A stretch of DNA of 64,000 bases from Cephalopachus bancanus (lineage: Eukaryota; Chordata; Mammalia; Primates; Tarsiidae). How positions within the stretch are numbered: the first letter of the stretch is position 1; each line of letters begins with the position of its first letter. Both the position numbers and the translations under genes were made by a program. The notes beneath the pieces were generated by a model, which worked only from the letters and a program-made list of their open reading frames with translations, made no database searches and was not told the DNA's origin. Location: the NCBI GenBank assembly GCA_027257055.1, contig JAPVLO010000234.1, positions 1 through 64,000 on the forward strand, in the 5' to 3' direction. Shown here one piece after another: positions 57,960-64,000 of the stretch.

Positions 57960-58360
57960 CAATGGAAGCTGGGAGGTGGGAGGGGGTGAGAAATTGAGAG
58001 AGAGAGAGAGGGAGAAAGAGAGGAGAGGTGAGGAGAGAAGTAGAGATGGGGGGGAAGGGGGAGAGGAGAGGAAGGTAGAGGCTGGAGGAGGAGTGGAGAG
58101 AGGGAGGGAGGGTGAAAGAGTGAGAGGGGGAGGGGAAGGTAGGGAAGGTGGGAGGGAGGAGAGAGGAGAGGGAAGGAAAGAGAGTGAGAGTGAGTGAGAT
58201 AGGAGAGACATAGAGGAGAGAGAGACAGAGGAAAGAGAAAGAGAGGAGGGAGACAGGAGAGAGGGAGAGGAAGGGAGGGAGAGAGATGGAAGTGGGGGGG
58301 GAGAGAAATAGAGAAGGGAGAGGGAGAGAGAGGAAAGACAGGCAGGAGAGAGAGGAGAAA
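57960..58360. repeat. Long purine (GA/GGA) tract
   Basis: About 400 bases that are almost only A and G on the plus strand, in irregular GAGA, GGGA and GGAGG units, with few pyrimidines. Such tracts can form triplex (H-DNA). The long open frames here are low-complexity artefacts. Confidence 0.93.
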
Positions 58361-58379
58361 GTTGTAACTGTATATTTTC

Positions 58380-58675
58380 TTTTCTTTTTTTTTTTTTTTT
58401 TTTGAGTTGGAGTCTCACTCTGTCGCCCAGACTGGAGTGCAGTGGCCGCTCCCGGCCACCGCAGCCTCACCTGCTGGGCTCCGGCGATCCTTCCACCTCA
58501 GCCTTCCCAGTAGCCGGAATTACAGGCGCGCGCTACCACGCCCGGCTGATTTTTTGATTTATTGTGGAGATGAGGTCTCACTGCCCAGGCGGGTCTCGAA
58601 CCCGCGGGCTCAGGCGATCCACTCACCTCAGCCTCCCAAAGGCACGGGATTACAGGCTGAGCCACCGAGCCCGGC
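58380..58675 (-). mobile_element. Alu, young, short left-arm form
   Basis: A 17-bp TSD, TGTAACTRTATATTTTC, lies at 58363-58379 and 58676-58692 with one mismatch. Confidence 0.96.
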
Positions 58676-58904
58676 TGTAACTATATATTTTCACTCTTCT
58701 CATTCTTCTGTGCTCTGATATTCACTGTGCTGTATTTTTCTTCTGAGAATAACAGAAATTGTCTATCAACTCATCTTCAGAAATAAAAGCATTGAATGCC
58801 TTGTCTGTCACCTGTGCCTTTCTGTGAGTGCATACACACATGAGGTGGGGGCTTGTTAAGTACTTCTCAAGCTAACCCAGAAATTGCATATTTTCCAGCA
58901 ATCA

Positions 58905-60425
<1,521 letters not shown>

Positions 60426-60438
60426 TTCTTGCATTAAT

Positions 60439-60641
60439 TGACACTGGACATTGCTGGGGGAGGGTGAGGAAGGGAGGACGAAGGAGGGACGGGTTGCGTG
60501 GCAACACACTGGGTTCCTGGTCTACTATCAGTGGGAGAGAGGGCCAGTCAGAAGCCCACAGTTCACCTGCATGCAACTTCCTTATGTAGTAAATCCTCAC
60601 ATACCCCCAACCATGAAACTAAACTAAAATAAGAAAAAAAA
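60439..60641 (+). mobile_element. L1 3' end, short insertion
   Basis: Same L1 3' UTR type as at 22028 and 27960, 5'-truncated, ending AAATAAGAAAAAAAA. Approximate 12-bp TSD TCYTGCAYTAAT at 60427-60438 and about 60643-60656. Confidence 0.85.
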
Positions 60642-60656
60642 GCCTCCTGCACTAAT

Positions 60657-60984
60657 AAAAAAATATAAAGGGTGACTTGAGTTACAATTTTCTGGGAAGG
60701 ATGATCAAGTGTGAGTGGTAAGTGTACATTTGGGCTCCTGTTAGATGCCACATGTAAGCTTTCCTGTATCAGAGTTTCTTTTCTTCCTTCAAAGGCAGGA
60801 GACATACTAGGAAGTCCTGCTGTTCAGGGCTTGCTGTTTAGTGAGGAAGAGCTGCGGCTGACATGGAGTTGAGGGGAAAGATCCTAGGTATTTGTCAAAA
60901 GGCAAGGTGCTGGACAGAGTGACATGGAACTTGAGGCCTTAAGATCTGGAGAAATGTTGGGTTTTGGGGAAACATTGGGTTTTG
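60657..60984. other. Unassigned intronic sequence
   Basis: No gene recognised; small tandem GGGTTTTGG motifs at 60957-60980. Confidence 0.35.
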
Positions 60985-61165
60985 GATTCACAGATTTGGT
61001 TTCAAATCCTGACTCTGTTCCTTATTCATTGAGGCCCTGGGCAAGTTACTCACACCCTCTGAGCCGTAGTTTCTGCAAGGGGATATTCATCATACCTCAC
61101 AGGATTATGAGAGCTACATAAGCGTAGGTGTCAAGGGCTTCCCATACAGCCTGGCAGCCCGGCAT
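60985..61165 (+). repeat. MIR SINE
   Basis: TTTCAAATCCTGACTCTG, CCTGGGCAAGTTACTCAC, CTCTGAGCCGTAGTTTC and CCTCACAGGATTATGAGAG follow the full MIR pattern. Confidence 0.88.
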
Positions 61166-61261
61166 GTGAATGTCGGTTGCCTTCTATTTTAGGAAGGGAG
61201 ATTTTGAAATACACATAGGAAGAGTAGGTATGATTGGCCGATCCTGTAATTGAGATTATAG

Positions 61262-61558
<297 letters not shown>

Positions 61559-61949
61559 TGGGAAACTCTTGAAAGTAATATTTCCTTTCTGATTAAAAAA
61601 GAAAACTAAGGTGGAATTTAAGTACATTAAAATATACAAATATTACGTATTCAGCTAGATGAATTTTTACATATTTATAGACCCTTGTGAATACCGCTCA
61701 GATCAAGCTAAAGAACATATTCGTGGTCTGAGTTCTTTCAAGCCCCTGCCCCGTGTATGTCTTTAAGCCCTTGGTCCCCAGTGGTAACATTTTTTGATTT
61801 CCATCATCAAAACTTTGATTTTTTCTATTTTTGAAATTATATAAATAGAATCATACAGTACATATTATTTGTGTCTGTTTTTTTTCCATTCAGTGGGAAA
61901 AATGGATGAATCGTAACATGAAGATTTTTCCATGTTGTTGCATGAATCT

Positions 61950-61960
61950 GTGAATTTTTA
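61950..61960. repeat. Target-site duplication, left copy (tRNA-Alu unit)
   Basis: GTGAATTTTTA, identical to 62350-62360. Confidence 0.9.
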
Positions 61961-62260
61961 TTTTTTTATCTTTTTTTTTGAGTTGGAGTCTCCCTCTGTC
62001 GCCCAGACTGGAGTGCAGTGGCCGCTCCCGGCCACCGCAGCCTCAACCTGCTGGGCTCCAGCGATCCTTCCGCCTCAGCCTTCCAAGTAGCTGGAACTAC
62101 AGGCGCACGCTACCACACCCGGCTAATTTTTTGATTTATTGTAGAGATGAGGTCTTGCCAAGTTGCCCAGGTAGGTCTCGAACCCGCGGGCTCAGGCAAT
62201 CCACTCACCTCGGCCTCCCAAAGCGCTGGGATTTACAGGCTGAGCCACCAAGCCTGGCCA
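61961..62260 (-). mobile_element. Alu, young, part of the tRNA-Alu unit
   Basis: Full dimer on the minus strand with tail A9-GAT-A7. Its 5' end (GGCCAGGCTTGGTGGCTCAG) is reached after a tRNA sequence and a 13-nt spacer on the same strand. It has no TSD of its own between tRNA and Alu. Confidence 0.95.
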
Positions 62261-62272
62261 AGGTAGACCTCC

Positions 62273-62344
62273 TGCGTTGGCCGGGAATCGAACGCAGGGC
62301 AACTGCTCAGAAGGCAGCTATGCTCACCACTGTACCACCAACGC
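62273..62344 (-). tRNA. tRNA-Gly-like sequence fused 5' to an Alu; anticodon reads UCU
   Basis: Minus strand, 72 nt. Acceptor stem GCGTTGG pairs perfectly with CCAACGC, discriminator A. The D-arm region has TGGTACAGTGGTGAGC, close to the pol III A box. The anticodon stem GCTGC/GCAGT encloses loop CTTCTGA. The T loop TTCGATT sits in stem CTGCG/CCCGG with one mismatch (C-C) and one G-U type pair. It is nearly the mammalian tRNA-Gly(UCC), but anticodon position 36 is U, giving 5'-UCU (would read Arg AGA). No intron. Five bases (GTGCG) lie between the TSD and the tRNA start. Probably a retrocopy and thus a pseudogene, though its internal promoter is largely preserved (the B box differs at its first base). 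Confidence 0.85.
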
Positions 62345-62349
62345 CGCAC

Positions 62350-62360
62350 GTGAATTTTTA
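62350..62360. repeat. Target-site duplication, right copy (tRNA-Alu unit)
   Basis: GTGAATTTTTA followed by AACAATC. On the minus strand the junction is GTTT/AAAAATTCAC, close to the L1-endonuclease site TTTT/AA. Confidence 0.9.
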
Positions 62361-62745
62361 AACAATCACTATAGAGTATTCTTTTATACAAATGCCAATA
62401 ATTTGCTTAGCCATTATTATGTTGGCATTTGGGTTATTATTACGGCATTTGGGTTATTTCCGGGTTTTAGCCATTAGGAATAAGGCTGCTGTAATCGCTG
62501 TTGTATAGATATTCTTAGGAATATCTGGGCCACAGGGTAAGCAAGTGTATTTTTAACTTTATTAGGAACTGCTAAGTGGTATTCCAGAATGTTTGTACAC
62601 TCTTACCGGCCATGAATTAGAGTTCTAGTGGGTTCCCAGTATCTCCAGCACTTGGTATTTTTGACCTTTTAAATTTTAGCCATTCTTATGGGTGTGTAGG
62701 AGTATCTCATTGTAGTTTTAAAAATAGCATCTTAAGTACTTTTTT

Positions 62746-62892
62746 CTCAGTATAAAATAATATACCTATTGTATTGAAAAATTAGACATTACAGAAGTAT
62801 AAATATGAAAATTAAGACTCAACCACATGAAATACTGTTATCCAGAAAAGATCTAAGATTTTCCTGTATTTCCCTCATTTATATATATATAC
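62746..62892. other. Unassigned AT-rich sequence
   Basis: Short TATATATATA run at 62881; no gene. Confidence 0.35.
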
Positions 62893-63782
62893 CAAGGGTG
62901 CCAAAAAATATGTATACACAGTGTAAGAGATGTTATATGTGTAGAACTTTTCGAAGTTGAATTGGTAGCAACGTGTAGTAAGACATTCACTGGAAAGATG
63001 GCATCAATCAACTGAATGCTAGCATCACCATGGTACAGGCAGGACAGTCAAAGAAAATGACGGAAGCATGGTTGTCGGTTGAGGAGCGCAAGACCATTTT
63101 GTTTTTTGTTTTTGTTTTTTTTGAGTTGGAGTCTCACTCTGTCGCCCAGGCTGGAGTGCAGTGGCACAATCACTGCCACCTCAGCCTCGACCTGCTGGGC
63201 TTAGGCGATCCTACCGCCTCAGCCTTCCAAGTAGCTGGAACCACAGGCGCGCACTACCATGCCCGGCTTATTTTTTTATTTATTGTAGAGATGAGGTCTT
63301 ACCAAGTTGCCCAGGCTGGTCTCAAACCCCTGAGCTCAGGCAGTCCTCTCGCCTTGGCCTCCCAAAGTGCTGGGATTACAGGCTGAGCCACCGTGCCAGG
63401 CCTTGCAAGATCATTTGGACGTGATATTTGAAATTTGAGAGTGTTGTGGAAGTACGACGATGGAGGTGTGAGTATGAATCAGAGCCCCCTAGACACCTAG
63501 CAATTGCATGCATTCATGATAAGTCTGAGACGTATGGTCCTGTGGATGATGTGCACAGGGAAAGATCTGGGAGGCCTTGCACAACAACAAGACCTGCAGT
63601 CATTCACCTTCATTAGAAATGTCTAAACGCTGATGGTAACTTCTTTGAGAACCTCTTGGAATTGCAGAAGTCAAATGTGACTAGTATTCATCTTTTGTTA
63701 TCGGTATGTATTGAGTATTACAATTTTAATATAGTTTTTTCCTCTGTTAAAATGCATATACTTTTTTTTTTTTGGTATTCTG
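62893..63782 (+). pseudogene. Internally deleted HTH-type DNA transposon, split by an Alu
   Basis: Ends AAGGGTGCCAAAAAATATGT (62894) and, inverted, AGAATACCAAAAAA (about 63766-63780) look like degraded terminal inverted repeats. Coding remnants on the plus strand: LSVEERKTI before the Alu; FESVVEVRRWRCEYESEPP and DDVHRERSGRP (63432-63585) after it; then DGNFFENLLELQK (about 63632-63670). This is an N-terminal helix-turn-helix (DUF4817-like) joined to a C-terminal tail, with the catalytic middle gone. Several stops and frame shifts. The family is a Tc1/mariner relative; I cannot name it. Confidence 0.7.
63101..63404 (-). mobile_element. Alu, young to intermediate, inside transposon relic
   Basis: A 12-bp TSD, GCAAGAYCATTT, lies at 63088-63099 and 63405-63416. 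Confidence 0.95.
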
Positions 63783-63935
63783 AGTATTTTAAAAATGTAA
63801 TTGGTGTTTTGTTTAGTATATCTGCGGTTGGGCCCTGGCATCTATTTTTTTTAAAGAGTACCACAGATAATTCTGGTATGCAGCCATGCTTGAGAACTGC
63901 TGAGTTAGTTCAACCCCCACCCCCTTTTCTTAAAA

Positions 63936-64000
63936 TGGAGCCTCACTTTGTCACCCAGGCTGGAGTGCAGCGGCATGATGTTGGCCACTGTAGCCGCCAC
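63936..64000 (-). mobile_element. Alu, cut by the window end
   Basis: Right-arm 3' part (GCCTCACTTTGTCACCCAGG) continuing beyond the window. Confidence 0.9.

Larger units (their letters stand above)
61620..62745 (-). mobile_element. Old L1 (L1M-type), host of the tRNA-Alu insertion
   Basis: Reverse-strand old L1 text: AGAACATATTCGTGG, AATAGAATCATACAGTA, ATTAGGAATAAGGCTGCTGT, TTTTAAATTTTAGCCATTC, GGGTGTGTAGGAGTATCTC. Sequence on both sides of 61950-62360 belongs to this element, which therefore predates the insertion. Confidence 0.8.

Noticed and set aside
57820..58470. Long frames rich in Glu/Arg/Gly on one strand and Ser/Leu/Pro on the other
   Set aside because: Low-complexity translation of the purine tract.

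Overview
The window is primate nuclear DNA, about 40% of it Alu. The youngest Alus have lineage-specific hallmarks (left-arm text GGTGAGTGGATTGCCTGAG, linker ACAATAAATCAAAAAATTAG, right arm ACTTGGAAGGCTGAG, 3' end GACTCCAACTCAAAA). These are not the human AluJ/S/Y, lemur or galago/loris forms I know. By elimination I infer a tarsier; this is not proven. No microbial genes, CRISPR arrays or operons are present.

The one host protein-coding gene I can support is GPAT3 (glycerol-3-phosphate acyltransferase 3, ER lipid synthesis), on the + strand. Its CpG-island promoter lies at about 25.6-26.5 kb. The first coding exon is 26316-26456 (47 codons), followed by a 13.3-kb phase-0 intron. The second coding exon is 39778-39844 (22 codons plus one base), followed by a phase-1 intron that runs past the window end. 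Only residues 1-69 of a protein of about 430 residues are here; the catalytic acyltransferase domain lies downstream.

Layout. 1-25.6 kb is 5' intergenic DNA: a twin-primed L1, a probable retroviral LTR (4.2-5.3 kb), mariner debris (5.5-6.2 kb), an old ERVL-like pol remnant (8.5-9.9 kb), two more LTR-like blocks (14.8-15.3 and 19.6-20.2 kb), an internally deleted hAT transposon (15.6-16.6 kb) and dense Alus. 26.5-39.8 kb is intron 1: L1 3' ends, MIRs, MaLR LTRs, a deleted mariner at 37.1-37.8 kb and Alus. 39.8-64 kb is intron 2: a 7SL RNA pseudogene (43.1-43.3 kb), MER5A-like, MaLR and mariner relics, a TIR-bounded MITE (50.95-51.27 kb), a purine-only tract (57.96-58.36 kb), an old L1 hosting an unusual insertion at 61.95-62.36 kb, and a deleted HTH transposon (62.9-63.8 kb).

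The most unusual object is at 61961-62349. It is a full Alu preceded on its own strand by a complete tRNA-Gly-like sequence with a 5-nt leader and 13-nt trailer. The unit is flanked by one 11-bp target-site duplication next to an L1-endonuclease-type site. It looks like a read-through pol III transcript (tRNA plus Alu) that retrotransposed as one molecule. Many Alu boundaries below were fixed by target-site duplications (TSDs) I could read directly; element ends without a stated TSD are good to about 10-20 bases.
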